NCBI RefSeq assembly: GCF_003555545.1
Contig: NZ_CP032157.1
Location: 4,716,546-4,780,545, forward strand
DNA length: 64,000 bases
Source of the DNA: Paraflavitalea soli
GTDB taxonomy: Bacteria > Bacteroidota > Bacteroidia > Chitinophagales > Chitinophagaceae
Reading direction: 5' to 3'
Made by a program: the position numbers and the translations under genes. The notes below the pieces were generated by a model. The model saw only the letters and a list, made by a program, of their open reading frames with translations. It ran no database searches and was not told the origin of the DNA. Shown here in pieces: positions 27,166-36,752 of this stretch (positions are counted from its first letter, which is position 1; each line of letters begins with the position of its first letter).

Positions 27166-28367
27166 ATGTCTTCGGTAAGATCCAGGCCCTCCTTTACGTA
27201 TACAAACCACAACACAGCGAAACTGGTGCGTGGGGGAAAGGAATATTTTACACTGCTGCTGTCGCTGATCCACAAGGCCCAACATACCATTCATTTACAG
27301 GTATATATCTATGACGAAGATGAAACCGGCCTTGAAGTAGCAGAAGCCCTTATTGCAGCAGCACAGCGCGGGGTGGCGGTTTATCTGCTGGCAGATGGCT
27401 ATGCTTCACAGGACCTGTCCGGGTCATTTACCAATAGACTGGAAAAAGAAGGTGTCCGCTTCCGCTTTTTTCAGCCGGTGCTTAAAAGCGATCATTTCTA
27501 TTTCGGGCGGCGCCTGCATCATAAGATATTAGTAGTGGACGCCCGCTACAGTCTTGTGGGCGGTATTAATATCAGTAATAAATACAATGATGGATTTGGC
27601 GGACCTGCCTGGCTCGATTGGGCCCTGTACGCAGAGGGGGAAATAGCACCGGAGCTGGTACGGGTATGCCTGGAATTATGGACAAGATCAAAACGGGAAC
27701 GCAAGCGAATGTTGTGGCAGGCCCATCCCCCGATAGCCAGCCCAGGCAGGAATGTCCTATCCGGCTACGACGTAATGACTGGGTACAGAAAAGGAACCAG
27801 GTTACCAACAGCTACCTGGGGATGTTTAAAGATGCCAGGTCGCATATCTATATCATGTCCAGTTATTTTTTGCCGGGCATGCTGCTTCGGAAAAAAATGG
27901 CCAGGGCAGCTAGCAAAGGTGTCAAGATCAAGCTGATCCTGGCAGGTGTATCGGATGTTAAACTTGCCAAACATGCCGAACGGTATATATACCGGTGGAT
28001 ATTCAGGAATAATATTGAAGTATACGAATACAACCAAAGTGTATTGCATGCAAAGATCGCTACCTACGATGGTAAGTGGTCTACCATTGGTTCTTACAAT
28101 GTCAATAACATCAGTGCCTTTGCCAGCATAGAGCTCAACCTGGATGTGAACGAAGAAAACTTTGCCCGGTCCATGCAAACGCATATCGAAGAGGTTATCC
28201 GGCAGGATTGTGAACAGATCACCGAAGAGGATTACCGTACCCGGTATAATTTCCTGAAACGCCTGTTCCAGCATGGTTGTTACCAGGTCGTGCGCGTGTT
28301 ATTCTTTCTTTTCACCTTTTACTTTAAGCAACGCTCATTTAAGACCGCGCATGCGCCGAAAGAGTAA
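27166..28367 (+). pseudogene. Cardiolipin-synthase-like phospholipase D protein, frameshifted
   Basis: Two overlapping frames together make one PLD-family protein of about 400 residues. The first frame (27166 on) has HKD motif 1, HHKILVVDARYSLVGG; the second (to 28367) has HKD motif 2, LHAKIATYDGKWSTIGS. The break maps to the five-C run at 27727-27731: one extra C would give HPPDSQPRQECPIRLRR and join the frames. So it is a one-base loss in a homopolymer: a sequencing error, a broken gene, or slippage-controlled expression. If intact it would condense two phosphatidylglycerols into cardiolipin at the inner membrane. Its 3' end overlaps the convergent gene by 33 bp. Confidence 0.8.
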
Positions 28368-29351
28368 CGACACAGCCTCTTTATTCCAATTGGTAAACCG
28401 GCCACGCTGTATGACCATTGAATTTTCATCCGGCTTCTGCAGGAAATAATGAAAAACAAAACGGGCTTCGGGATCCTGCCAGCCAAGCATTTGTCCAAAA
28501 CGAAGGTCATTAAACACGAGGGTGCTGTCGTATTTGTCAATGATATAATACCCCTGGGAAAACCTGATCAGCCGGTGCAGGTCTTCTACATCTTTCACAG
28601 GCTCCAGGTAATCCTCATGCCGCTGTTTATAATGCAACAATGCCGTATCCGGCCCTTTGTCCCATACAGAACGATGACCGGTATAAAATCCTTTTTCATC
28701 TTCCAGCACCACAAACCAAAGCATATTGTTGAGCGGCGTGGGTGTACTGAAATAACGTTTCCAGGCAATGCCCTGGTGTTGGGCTTCGGCTTTCACAGCC
28801 CTGTCGACCGATGTTTTATTGATTACACTAATGCCAATATAGGCCGCACTCAATATAAAGGAAGCGATAGCCCATTTGCGGCGGGCGGCATAATTGGTTC
28901 TCGAAAACAACAATACCATAAAAGCAATGAAAGGCCATATCGAGAATAAGGGATCGGCCACAAACAACAGGTTAAAAGATACGCGGTAATGTGAAAAAGG
29001 TTCAAACCATCCCGTGCCATATGCATTGCAGGCATCCAACACCACATGCACCAGCATCTCCAGCGCAAAGAACAAGGTCCATTTCCGCCAGGTATAATTG
29101 TGCGGCCGATGCCACCGGTCGGCGGCCAGCGCCAGTAAGGGCGCTACCAACGCAATAAACAAAAAGGAGTGGGTAAAACCACGGTGCGCCAGCAGGTCAT
29201 TGGCCGGATTCATCCAGAAAGAAGCCACAAAATCAATATCCGGCAGGCTTTGGGTAAGTATTCCCCAAAACATAGCTTTCTTCCCCAGTCGTTTGCCGGC
29301 AACTACTTCGCCAATACAGGCTCCCAATACGATATGTGTAAGCGAATCCAT
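28335..29351 (-). CDS. DUF457-family membrane-bound metal-dependent hydrolase-like protein
   Basis: 338 residues from the Met at 29351 (an earlier Met at 29363 is possible). The start MDSLTHIVLGACIGEVVAGK and the pair DID and HRGFTHSF are the His/Asp hallmarks of the DUF457/YdjM group, with four to five TM segments following (VLLFALV-type). Members are annotated as metal-dependent hydrolases, but I know of no proven substrate. It is convergent with the cardiolipin-synthase-like gene, sharing 33 bp. Confidence 0.8.
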   Translation of the reverse strand: MDSLTHIVLGACIGEVVAGKRLGKKAMFWGILTQSLPDIDFVASFWMNPANDLLAHRGFTHSFLFIALVAPLLALAADRWHRPHNYTWRKWTLFFALEMLVHVVLDACNAYGTGWFEPFSHYRVSFNLLFVADPLFSIWPFIAFMVLLFSRTNYAARRKWAIASFILSAAYIGISVINKTSVDRAVKAEAQHQGIAWKRYFSTPTPLNNMLWFVVLEDEKGFYTGHRSVWDKGPDTALLHYKQRHEDYLEPVKDVEDLHRLIRFSQGYYIIDKYDSTLVFNDLRFGQMLGWQDPEARFVFHYFLQKPDENSMVIQRGRFTNWNKEAVSLLFRRMRGLK

Positions 29352-29449
29352 ATAAAACGGCAAGTTAATAATAGCAAATCATTTACCAGGCTATAGTCTG
29401 GGATAAATGACTAAACTTTAAAATTGGCTATCTTGCCAAAAAATACAGT

Positions 29450-30523
29450 ATGGCGCAACCAATCAGGGTAGGATTAGCAGGCTTCGGTATCTCAGCAACG
29501 GTATTTCATGCCCCTTTCTTTGCGACCATGCCGGAATATGAACTGGTAGCTGTATTGGAAAGAACCAAAAACGAATCACCCCAAAAATACCCTTCTGTAC
29601 GTGTTGTAAGAAGTATAGAAGAACTGGTAGCCGATCCATCTATCGACCTCGTTGTGATCACCACTCCCAATGAAACGCATTTCCCTTATTCCAAACTAGC
29701 TCTGCAGGCAGGTAAACATGTGGTGGTAGAAAAGCCTTTTACCAATACTTCAGCAGAAGCACAGGAGCTGGTGAAGCTGGCAGCCGCCAGTGATAAAATA
29801 CTGAGCGTATACCAGAACCGGCGCTATGTAAGCGATTTTTTCACCATCAGGGATGTGCTGGATAAAAAATTACTGGGAGAGGTGCATGAATTTGAAGGTC
29901 ACTATGACCGCTACCGTGCTGAAGCAAGGCCCCAGGCCTGGCGCGAAGCTGCCAAACCCGGCAGTGGTATCCTCTACGATCTTGGCGCTCACCTCATAGA
30001 CCAGGCATTGTACCTGTTTGGCTTACCGCAAAACATTACTGCCGATATCAGGCAGCAGCGCCCCCATGCCAAAGTAGATGATTATTTTGACCTGCGCCTC
30101 AATTATGGCTTTACCAAAGTAATACTCCATGCCGGTATGCTGGTGCGTGAACCAGGCCCCCGTTACATGATACATGGTACCATTGGTTCTTTCATCAAGA
30201 ACGGCGAAGACCCACAGGAAGCCTTGTTGCGTGCTGGTGTTTTGCCCACTGGCGATAACTGGGGCCGGGAACCGGAGGCCATCCACGGCCTGCTGCACAC
30301 CGAGATCGACGGTAAACTGGTAAGGCAAACCATTCCTTCCCAGGCCGGCGACTATGGCCTTTATTATAAGAACCTGTACAATACGATCGTACACCAGGCT
30401 CCTTTAAAAGAAAAACCTGAACATGGTTATAATACCGTGCGGCTGATTGAACTGGCTTTAGAGAGCCATAGCCGGCAATGTACCATTCCCTGTTCAGGCT
30501 TACTTGATGTTGAATACCGGTAA
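29450..30523 (+). CDS. Gfo/Idh/MocA family oxidoreductase
   Basis: 357 residues. N-terminal NAD(P)-binding Rossmann fold with GLAGFGISATVFHAPFF, then VITTPNETHFPYSKLALQAG and the catalytic VVVEKPFTNT (Lys of EKP). The C-terminal alpha/beta domain has GSGILYDLGAHLIDQALYLF, typical of this family. These are usually sugar or inositol dehydrogenases; the substrate here is unknown. Monocistronic: the next gene on the same side converges 1 bp after its stop. Confidence 0.92.
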   Translation: MAQPIRVGLAGFGISATVFHAPFFATMPEYELVAVLERTKNESPQKYPSVRVVRSIEELVADPSIDLVVITTPNETHFPYSKLALQAGKHVVVEKPFTNTSAEAQELVKLAAASDKILSVYQNRRYVSDFFTIRDVLDKKLLGEVHEFEGHYDRYRAEARPQAWREAAKPGSGILYDLGAHLIDQALYLFGLPQNITADIRQQRPHAKVDDYFDLRLNYGFTKVILHAGMLVREPGPRYMIHGTIGSFIKNGEDPQEALLRAGVLPTGDNWGREPEAIHGLLHTEIDGKLVRQTIPSQAGDYGLYYKNLYNTIVHQAPLKEKPEHGYNTVRLIELALESHSRQCTIPCSGLLDVEYR

Positions 30524-30524
30524 T

Positions 30525-30905
30525 TTATTGGCAAGGTTGTTTGGACACATCCTGCAGATCATACTTCACGGTTGGTGGAGCATCAAACATCATACAGCTT
30601 ACACAATCTGAAGCCTGCGTAGGATGAATGGTGAAGTAGATGGTATCCCCCGCTTTAATATCAGCCGGGAGTTTACATTTATTGGATACATCAAAAACAT
30701 TGTCGTACACTTTGGTAGTATCCATCATGTTCTTCCAGCCATCCTCCCCTACAGTATCTTTATTAAGCGCCTGTACTACATAGCTGGCGCAACTGATGCG
30801 GACAACAGTTCCCTGTACACAATCTTTGGAGGGTTGCTTTTTGTTCACGCCACATTGAAAGGCAATGATCGCCAATCCAACGAGGGCAATAATGGTTTGC
30901 TTCAT
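30525..30905 (-). CDS. Hypothetical lipoprotein
   Basis: 126 residues with a lipobox near residue 18 (IIAFQCGVNK), so it is probably anchored in the outer or inner membrane. After that it has eight Cys-containing positions at irregular spacing, such as DCVSCMMF and SKQPC, which suggests disulfides or metal binding outside the cytosol. I recognise no family. Its 3' end is 1 bp from the convergent oxidoreductase gene. Confidence 0.7.
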   Translation of the reverse strand: MKQTIIALVGLAIIAFQCGVNKKQPSKDCVQGTVVRISCASYVVQALNKDTVGEDGWKNMMDTTKVYDNVFDVSNKCKLPADIKAGDTIYFTIHPTQASDCVSCMMFDAPPTVKYDLQDVSKQPCQ

Positions 30906-30953
30906 AGCGATTTAAATTTGGTTATTGACAAATAGTGACCAGAAAACGTTGCG

Positions 30954-31940
30954 TTATATACCTGCTACCATCAGGCTGCATCCCCGGATATCACTGTTGT
31001 CCATACGCCCTTGCACCTCAAAGCTCCCATCATCATACACGCGCCCCACATCTTCGGTGGCGATAAACGAACAGGAATACATATTGGCGAGATCTATTAC
31101 ATTCAGGATACCACTGCCTGCCTGCCGGATGGCAAAGGGATCATCTTCTTCCCTTACCATGGCTTTCATCCACGGGGGGCAATGCAAAATACCGGCCCCG
31201 GCCGAATAGGCCTGCGATAACAACTCCGTCATACCATATTCTGCATGGATGGCCGGCAATCCGAATGCGGCCTGCAGAATATCGTGTACCTGTTGCCGGG
31301 TAATCTCCTCCCGGCGGCCTTTCATGCCTCCGGTCTCCATGACAAGGGTATGCCTGAGGGGCATGGGAAATTTTTCAGCAAAATCCAGCAGGGCAAAGGT
31401 TACCCCGATCAGTATGGTCTTTTGGCCCTTTGCCTCCAACTCCTGCAACAGGCTGTGCAACTTCTCATGCTCATACAGGTAAAAGCCGCTGGCAGCATGC
31501 CCGCTCTGGCGGATCAGCTCATCGACCATTACCACCAGCGAAGAATGCCGGCGTTCCAGGTATGAGGGGAGCAACCCGATAATACACCAGTCCTGCACAG
31601 GCCCATAAAACTGCCTGAAAGCGGTCAAAAAGCTTTGTTTGTACAGCTCAAGATGCTTCACATAATGGCGACTATTGATGGTTTGGGTGGTGCCGCTGCT
31701 CTCAAATACCGCCTGGGGTTCAAAAGCCGTCGTTTTAATCGTATGCGTCTTAAAGCATTGGATGGGCAAAAAGGGGATCTGGGCCAGCGAACGGATGGTT
31801 CGCCCAACTATTGGCAGACTGTTTACGTATTGATTATAAACGGTGTTATGTTCATACTGAAAGTGAAACAGGTCTACAGCCAGTTCTTCAAAATGAGCCT
31901 CATCCGTTGAAAATATTTTATCTTCATGTTCACATTTCAT
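30954..31940 (-). CDS. LuxE/PaaK-like acyl-protein synthetase or acyltransferase
   Basis: 328 residues of the adenylate-forming superfamily's LuxE branch. Motifs in order: IPFLPIQCFKTH, AVFESSGTTQT (the nucleotide-binding loop), METGGMKGRREEITR and HAEYGMTELLSQAYS. LuxE enzymes activate fatty acids for transfer; the Bacteroidota members' substrate is not known to me. It is divergent from a lipoprotein gene, with starts 42 bp apart. Confidence 0.85.
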   Translation of the reverse strand: MKCEHEDKIFSTDEAHFEELAVDLFHFQYEHNTVYNQYVNSLPIVGRTIRSLAQIPFLPIQCFKTHTIKTTAFEPQAVFESSGTTQTINSRHYVKHLELYKQSFLTAFRQFYGPVQDWCIIGLLPSYLERRHSSLVVMVDELIRQSGHAASGFYLYEHEKLHSLLQELEAKGQKTILIGVTFALLDFAEKFPMPLRHTLVMETGGMKGRREEITRQQVHDILQAAFGLPAIHAEYGMTELLSQAYSAGAGILHCPPWMKAMVREEDDPFAIRQAGSGILNVIDLANMYSCSFIATEDVGRVYDDGSFEVQGRMDNSDIRGCSLMVAGI

Positions 31941-31965
31941 ATCGTATTGTTAAACCACAAGCGGT

Positions 31966-31973
31966 TAAATTTG
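31966..31973 (+). promoter_or_regulatory. Bacteroidota -7 element before the lipoprotein
   Basis: TAAATTTG matches TAnnTTTG and lies 9 bp before the ATG at 31983, so the leader would be very short. A TTG sits 16 bp upstream, closer than usual for -33. Confidence 0.4.
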
Positions 31974-31982
31974 TACACAATC

Positions 31983-32456
31983 ATGAAAAATATGCGTTAT
32001 ATAACCATCTGTGCCGGTATATTGTTGGTGTTGGCCTGTGGCAAAGATAAGCCGGCAACCAAACCCTCTATAAAAATAAAATCTGTCAGTGGGAACATCG
32101 TGCCGCCCAGCGGTGGGCTACAGATTACCCTGGAGTTCAGCGATAAAGAGGGGGATGTAAACGACTCGCTTTTCGTGAAAAAGATACGTCTCAATACCAT
32201 CCCCCCCGTTAGCGGTACCACCATCAGGGATAGCTTCTGGCTCATGATCCCCGACTTTCCAGCCAAATCCAATGGCGAGATCATCCTGAACCTGGACTAC
32301 CAAAACCACCTTATTTCAGCAGCACAGGCCCCCAATGATCCCAACGATCCCACCAAAAAGATATCCGATACGATCATCATGCGGTTTGCCCTGCAAGACA
32401 AAGGCGGCAATACCAGCGACACTGTAAATACGGATAAGATCGTTATAATGCGCTAA
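31983..32456 (+). CDS. Hypothetical lipoprotein
   Basis: 157 residues. Signal peptide MRYITICAGILLVLACGKDK with the lipobox Cys, so the mature protein is lipid-anchored. The rest resembles a single beta-rich domain with repeated D/N-rich turns (PNDPNDPTKK), possibly calcium binding, but I recognise no family. I chose the Met at 31983 because the signal peptide begins there; an earlier in-frame Met at 31926 would add 19 residues. Confidence 0.75.
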   Translation: MKNMRYITICAGILLVLACGKDKPATKPSIKIKSVSGNIVPPSGGLQITLEFSDKEGDVNDSLFVKKIRLNTIPPVSGTTIRDSFWLMIPDFPAKSNGEIILNLDYQNHLISAAQAPNDPNDPTKKISDTIIMRFALQDKGGNTSDTVNTDKIVIMR

Positions 32457-32565
32457 AGGCTGTTTCCCGTAGCATTGCTCAACTCCGGCAAGGAGCTGAT
32501 ACTGTGCTTTTGACACTTTGCAGGCAATCTACAGGCATCCTACGGCCTTTTCCTGCAGATTTATT

Positions 32566-32573
32566 TACATTTG
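32566..32573 (+). promoter_or_regulatory. Bacteroidota -7 element before the M42 peptidase
   Basis: TACATTTG matches TAnnTTTG and lies 19 bp before the ATG at 32593. The -33 region is weak. It may drive the whole 32.6-39.3 kb run of genes. Confidence 0.5.
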
Positions 32574-32592
32574 ATACTTTAAAGAAAAATAT

Positions 32593-33705
32593 ATGGCTAA
32601 AAAGGAGACTCCCGGATATAAGACTGTTACAACAAAGGCTTCCATGCAATTCCTGAAAAACTACATCAATACTGCCTCCCCGGTGGGTTTTGAAAGCAGT
32701 GGCCAGAAAATATGGCTCGAATACCTGAAAGCGTATGTTGATACCACCTTCGTTGACCCTTATGGCACGGCCGTAGGCGTTATCAATCCCAAATCTCCTT
32801 TTAAAGTAGTGATCGAAGCACATGCCGACGAAATAAGCTGGTTTGTCAATTATATCACCGCAGAAGGTTTATTGTACCTGAAGCGCAATGGCGGCGTAGA
32901 CCACCAGATAGCCCCCGGACAAAGAGTATTCATCCATGGTAAGAAGGGCGCCGTAAAGGGTGTTTTTGGATGGCCGGCCATTCATACCCGCCTGGGCAAT
33001 CCGGATGTAAAAGATCCCCAGCCCAAAGTAGACAACCTTTTCCTGGATACAGGCGCCCGCAACCGCAAAGAAGTAGAAGACCTGGGCATCCATATTGGCG
33101 CCGTGGTAACCTACCAGGATGGGTTCGATGAACTGGCCAATGACTATTATATCGGTCGCGCCTTTGACAATCGTATTGGCGGCTTTATGATTGCTGAAGT
33201 AGCCCGGTTATTGAAAGAAAACAAGAAAACCCTGCCTTTTGGACTCTATGTGGTGAATGCCGTGCAGGAAGAAATAGGGTTGAGGGGCGCTGAAATGATC
33301 GCCCGGCGTATTAAGCCCGATATTGCCATCATTACCGATGTGACCCACGATACCTATACCCCCATGGTCAACAAAATGATTGAAGGGGATGTAGCCTGCG
33401 GCAAAGGACCTTCCCTGGCTTATGGCCCGGCAGTACACAACAAACTGCTCAACCTGGTTCAGGATGTGGCGGAGAAAAAGAAGATCCCCGTACAGCTAAG
33501 GACCGTATCACGCAGTACAGGCACAGACACCGACTCTTTTGCCTATGCCAACGATGGCTGCCCCTCTGTATTGATCTCTATCCCCCTTCGTTATATGCAT
33601 ACCACCGTAGAAATGCTACATAAAAGTGATATTGAACAGACCATACAGCTCATGTATGAGACTTTGTTAACTTTATCGCCCAAAACAAATCTCAGCTACC
33701 TATGA
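32593..33705 (+). CDS. M42 family metallopeptidase
   Basis: 370 residues. The metal-binding pattern of the M42 aminopeptidase/cellulase-like family is seen: EAHADEIS (His and Asp), FDNRIGG (bridging Asp), QEEIGLRGA (Glu pair) and ITDVTHDT, with a final His region at IPLRYMHTTVEML. It probably trims peptides in the cytosol using two metal ions. It is the first gene of a five-gene run with overlaps, though its function seems unrelated to the membrane genes that follow. Confidence 0.93.
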   Translation: MAKKETPGYKTVTTKASMQFLKNYINTASPVGFESSGQKIWLEYLKAYVDTTFVDPYGTAVGVINPKSPFKVVIEAHADEISWFVNYITAEGLLYLKRNGGVDHQIAPGQRVFIHGKKGAVKGVFGWPAIHTRLGNPDVKDPQPKVDNLFLDTGARNRKEVEDLGIHIGAVVTYQDGFDELANDYYIGRAFDNRIGGFMIAEVARLLKENKKTLPFGLYVVNAVQEEIGLRGAEMIARRIKPDIAIITDVTHDTYTPMVNKMIEGDVACGKGPSLAYGPAVHNKLLNLVQDVAEKKKIPVQLRTVSRSTGTDTDSFAYANDGCPSVLISIPLRYMHTTVEMLHKSDIEQTIQLMYETLLTLSPKTNLSYL

Positions 33706-33884
33706 TAGTATCATCCATCATCCTATATGTTGATCCCGGTAGTGGCAGCTACCTTGTGCAGGCCATTATTGCTGCTGTTGTAGGCGCATTGTTCTATTTT
33801 AAGAACATATGGTGGCGCGTCAAGGCCTTCTTTTTCAAACCCAAGAAAGATGATACGACCGGGAACGATCCTGTAAATGATTAA
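33702..33884 (+). CDS. Small single-pass membrane protein with a DPGSGS motif
   Basis: 60 residues: a short start, then YVDPGSGSYLVQAIIAAVVG, the transmembrane segment, and a basic tail (WWRVKAFFFKPKK). I recall similar small DPGSGS proteins beside sulfatase-like and methyltransferase genes in other bacteria, which fits here. Its start overlaps the peptidase stop by 4 bp, and its end overlaps the next gene by 8 bp. No function known. Confidence 0.75.
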   Translation: MIVSSIILYVDPGSGSYLVQAIIAAVVGALFYFKNIWWRVKAFFFKPKKDDTTGNDPVND

Positions 33885-35253
33885 CTACCACAATCATCCT
33901 GCATCCTTCAAAGACCCGTCCGGATTCATATTCCAGGCCGAAGGAACTATATACAGACAGGTCAATCAATCTTATGCTGCCGCTTATGACAAACTCATGA
34001 GTTCGGGCCTGTACCAGCAGCTGGTCAATAAAAAACAACTGGTCAGCCACCAGGAAATTGCAGCAAACATTACACAAACACCTGAATGGTATAAGACCTT
34101 ACAGCCTTCTGTAGTGCCTTTCATCTCCTACCCTTATGAGTGGAGTTTTGAACAATTGCGCGATGCGGCATTGCTTACTTTAAGTATTTTGAGAACGGCC
34201 CTCAACCATGGCATGATCCTCAAAGATGCCACCCCTTTTAATATTCAGTTTGTTGAAGGGCGGCCTGTTTTTATTGATACGCTTTCTTTTGACCTGTATG
34301 ATCATACCAAACCCTGGGTGGCCTATCGCCAGTTTTGCCAGTGTTTTCTCTTTCCTTTGTACCTGGAGCATTACCTCAAAAAGGATGTGCAAAAGATACT
34401 TAGCGTTTACATTGAAGGCATCCCGGTAGATGTAACCGCCCGCCTGCTGCCCTGGAAAAGCAACCTTAGCCTCGGTGTATGGTTGCATGTGTACCTGCAA
34501 AACACTGTACAGCGGGGTGGCAAAAGAGAAGGAAGCAATCCCGTACAGTTCCAGCAAAAAAAGCTGCTCGACCTTATCAGTCATCTCGAAAGTATCCTTC
34601 AACGATTCCCGGAAGAACGTACCTATAAAACCACCTGGAATAATTATTATGATGATACCATCCTGAGCCAGGAATACCTGCAGGAAAAAGAAAAGATCAT
34701 TCGCCGGTATTGCGAAGGACTCACCGTACACCGTGCATTGGATATCGGGGCCAATGATGGCTATTTTTCCAAGATACTGGCCGCTGGCGGCATACCCGTT
34801 ATAGCGACCGATATTGATGGCCAGTGCATCAATCGCCTGTACAAAGAGGTGAAGAAGAAAAACATACCCAATATCCTTCCATTGGTATTGGACGTATCCA
34901 ATCCTTCACCGGCCATTGGCTTCCACAATAAAGAACGCGCAGCTTTTTTTGACCGTATTCAAACCGACCTGGTACTGGCACTGGCACTGGTGCATCACCT
35001 GGTGATCGGTAAAAATATTCCCCTGCCCCTTGTAGCAGCCTGGCTCAATGATATTGCCCCCCGGCTTATCATCGAATTTGTGCCTAAAGAAGATGAGAAG
35101 GTGCAACAAATGCTTAAAAGCAGGGAGGATGTATTTGACAATTATACGCGGATAGATTTTGAGCGTTTCTTTTCACAGTACTTCGATATCCTGGCGCACA
35201 ATGATGTGCCCGGCACCCATAGGACACTCTACTTTATGCAAAGAAAAAAATAA
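33877..35253 (+). CDS. Kinase-like domain fused to a class I methyltransferase (NoeA-like)
   Basis: 458 residues. The N-terminal half has LKDATPFNIQFVEGRPVFID, which matches the kinase catalytic-loop (D-x4-N) and metal-binding (D) spacing by eye. The C-terminal half is a SAM methyltransferase: motif I ALDIGANDGYFSKILA near residue 290, then VIATDIDGQC. This type is annotated in databases as NoeA-like methyltransferase. The kinase half lacks the obvious glycine loop, so it may bind rather than phosphorylate. It overlaps the small membrane protein by 8 bp and abuts the next gene. Confidence 0.8.
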   Translation: MINYHNHPASFKDPSGFIFQAEGTIYRQVNQSYAAAYDKLMSSGLYQQLVNKKQLVSHQEIAANITQTPEWYKTLQPSVVPFISYPYEWSFEQLRDAALLTLSILRTALNHGMILKDATPFNIQFVEGRPVFIDTLSFDLYDHTKPWVAYRQFCQCFLFPLYLEHYLKKDVQKILSVYIEGIPVDVTARLLPWKSNLSLGVWLHVYLQNTVQRGGKREGSNPVQFQQKKLLDLISHLESILQRFPEERTYKTTWNNYYDDTILSQEYLQEKEKIIRRYCEGLTVHRALDIGANDGYFSKILAAGGIPVIATDIDGQCINRLYKEVKKKNIPNILPLVLDVSNPSPAIGFHNKERAAFFDRIQTDLVLALALVHHLVIGKNIPLPLVAAWLNDIAPRLIIEFVPKEDEKVQQMLKSREDVFDNYTRIDFERFFSQYFDILAHNDVPGTHRTLYFMQRKK

Positions 35254-36752
35254 TGATCAAAGCAATACAAAAGCAACCTTTATTCCTGCTGCTGTTGCCT
35301 GTATTCTTTGTCGTTCATGGCATGCTGGAGAATTTTGGTTTTATTCCTTTCCCAGATGCAGCCGCCCTTTGCCTCATTTACCTGGTAGCAGCCATTCTCC
35401 TGGCAGCCATCTTTTACCTGTTTTTCCGTTCCGTTACCAAAGCCGCATTGATGACTTCTCTATGCATGGGGATCTTCTTTGCATTTGGCACCCTCCAGGA
35501 TTTTCTACACCAGCATATCACCAACCGGTCTTTCACCAGGTACAGCATCCTCCTCCCAGCGATACTACTTTTATTGATCATCGCCTTTTGGCGCATCAGG
35601 AAAACAAAAAATGCACTGCATCGCTTAACTGGTTTTCTCAACCTGTTGCTGATCATTTACCTGTTGGTCGATATTGGCTGGATCGTAGTAAAAACCATCA
35701 GTCCCGATAAGGAAAAATTCTCTGTATATGCATTTGAGGAAAAGAATCAATATAAGCCTTGCGACACCTGCTCAAAGCCCGATATCTACTTTCTCTTATT
35801 TGATGAATATGCCAGTTCCGCCTCCCTGTGGGAAAGATACCAGTATAACAATGACCTCGACCAGTTCCTGACAGCAAAAGGATTCACCATCCAGCCACAA
35901 AGCAGGTCAAACTATAATTTTACGCCCTTCTCCATGGCCTCTATATTGAATATGGCTTATCTGAAGGGCATACAGGATCCAAGCGCCATATCAGCCGAAG
36001 ACTATGCCCGCTGCAATGAACTCATCCGTCATAACCAGGTAATAAAGTTTTTAGACATCCAGGGATATGATATTGTCAATTATTCCATATTTGACCTGGC
36101 AGGTCATCCATCACAGGTAAGCCAATCCTTCTTACCCTTAAAAACAAAGCTCATCACCGACAGGACATTATTTGCCCGGATCAACCGCGACATTGGCTGG
36201 CTATTGTCTCAATATTTCCCATTTTCCCTGTTTACACATTTTAATATTTTAACAGACCGCAACAACAACAACCTCTTTATCGACCTCACCGGGCGGGCTG
36301 CGGCTTCCAAAAGGAAGCGGCCGGCATTCATATATACGCATCTTTATATGCCGCATCCGTTATTTTATTACGATAAGGATGGCCGCGAAAGAAATACAGA
36401 TACCCTCTACCGCGAACTGGCAGCCCCCGTAGCCTACCACACTTACCTTGATTATGTGACCTATACCAACACGCGGATCAAAGAACTCGTTACTACCCTG
36501 CAACGGGCAAACCCTGCTGCTGTGATCATGATCATGGGCGATCATGGCTTTCGTAAAGATGGGCTGCAGCTGACATCTCCCTATTTTTTTACCAATTTCA
36601 ACGCCGTATATTTACCTGGCAAAACAATAGTACCGCCAACCAGTGGAGTCAATCAGTTTCGGGTAGTATTCAACGAACTTTTTCACCAATCCATTCCTTT
36701 GCTAAAAGATTCTTGTATATTTCTTCAGGACAAACAACCCAGCCATCCATGA
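35253..36752 (+). CDS. Membrane-anchored sulfatase-like (alkaline phosphatase superfamily) protein
   Basis: 499 residues. About five TM helices in the first 150 residues, then an extracytoplasmic domain with [20 protein letters not shown], where the metal-binding Asp-Glu and a possible nucleophile Ser appear, and IMGDHGFRKDG near the end, the Asp-His metal ligands. The classical sulfatase C-x-P-x-R motif is missing, so it is more like LTA synthase or phosphoethanolamine transferases, moving a group onto a surface polymer or lipid. Its paralogue follows with a 4-bp overlap. Confidence 0.8.
   Translation: MIKAIQKQPLFLLLLPVFFVVHGMLENFGFIPFPDAAALCLIYLVAAILLAAIFYLFFRSVTKAALMTSLCMGIFFAFGTLQDFLHQHITNRSFTRYSILLPAILLLLIIAFWRIRKTKNALHRLTGFLNLLLIIYLLVDIGWIVVKTISPDKEKFSVYAFEEKNQYKPCDTCSKPDIYFLLFDEYASSASLWERYQYNNDLDQFLTAKGFTIQPQSRSNYNFTPFSMASILNMAYLKGIQDPSAISAEDYARCNELIRHNQVIKFLDIQGYDIVNYSIFDLAGHPSQVSQSFLPLKTKLITDRTLFARINRDIGWLLSQYFPFSLFTHFNILTDRNNNNLFIDLTGRAAASKRKRPAFIYTHLYMPHPLFYYDKDGRERNTDTLYRELAAPVAYHTYLDYVTYTNTRIKELVTTLQRANPAAVIMIMGDHGFRKDGLQLTSPYFFTNFNAVYLPGKTIVPPTSGVNQFRVVFNELFHQSIPLLKDSCIFLQDKQPSHP

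Noticed and set aside
35253-36752. True sulfatase
   Set aside because: The C/S-x-P-x-R motif for formylglycine is missing, so only the superfamily is claimed.
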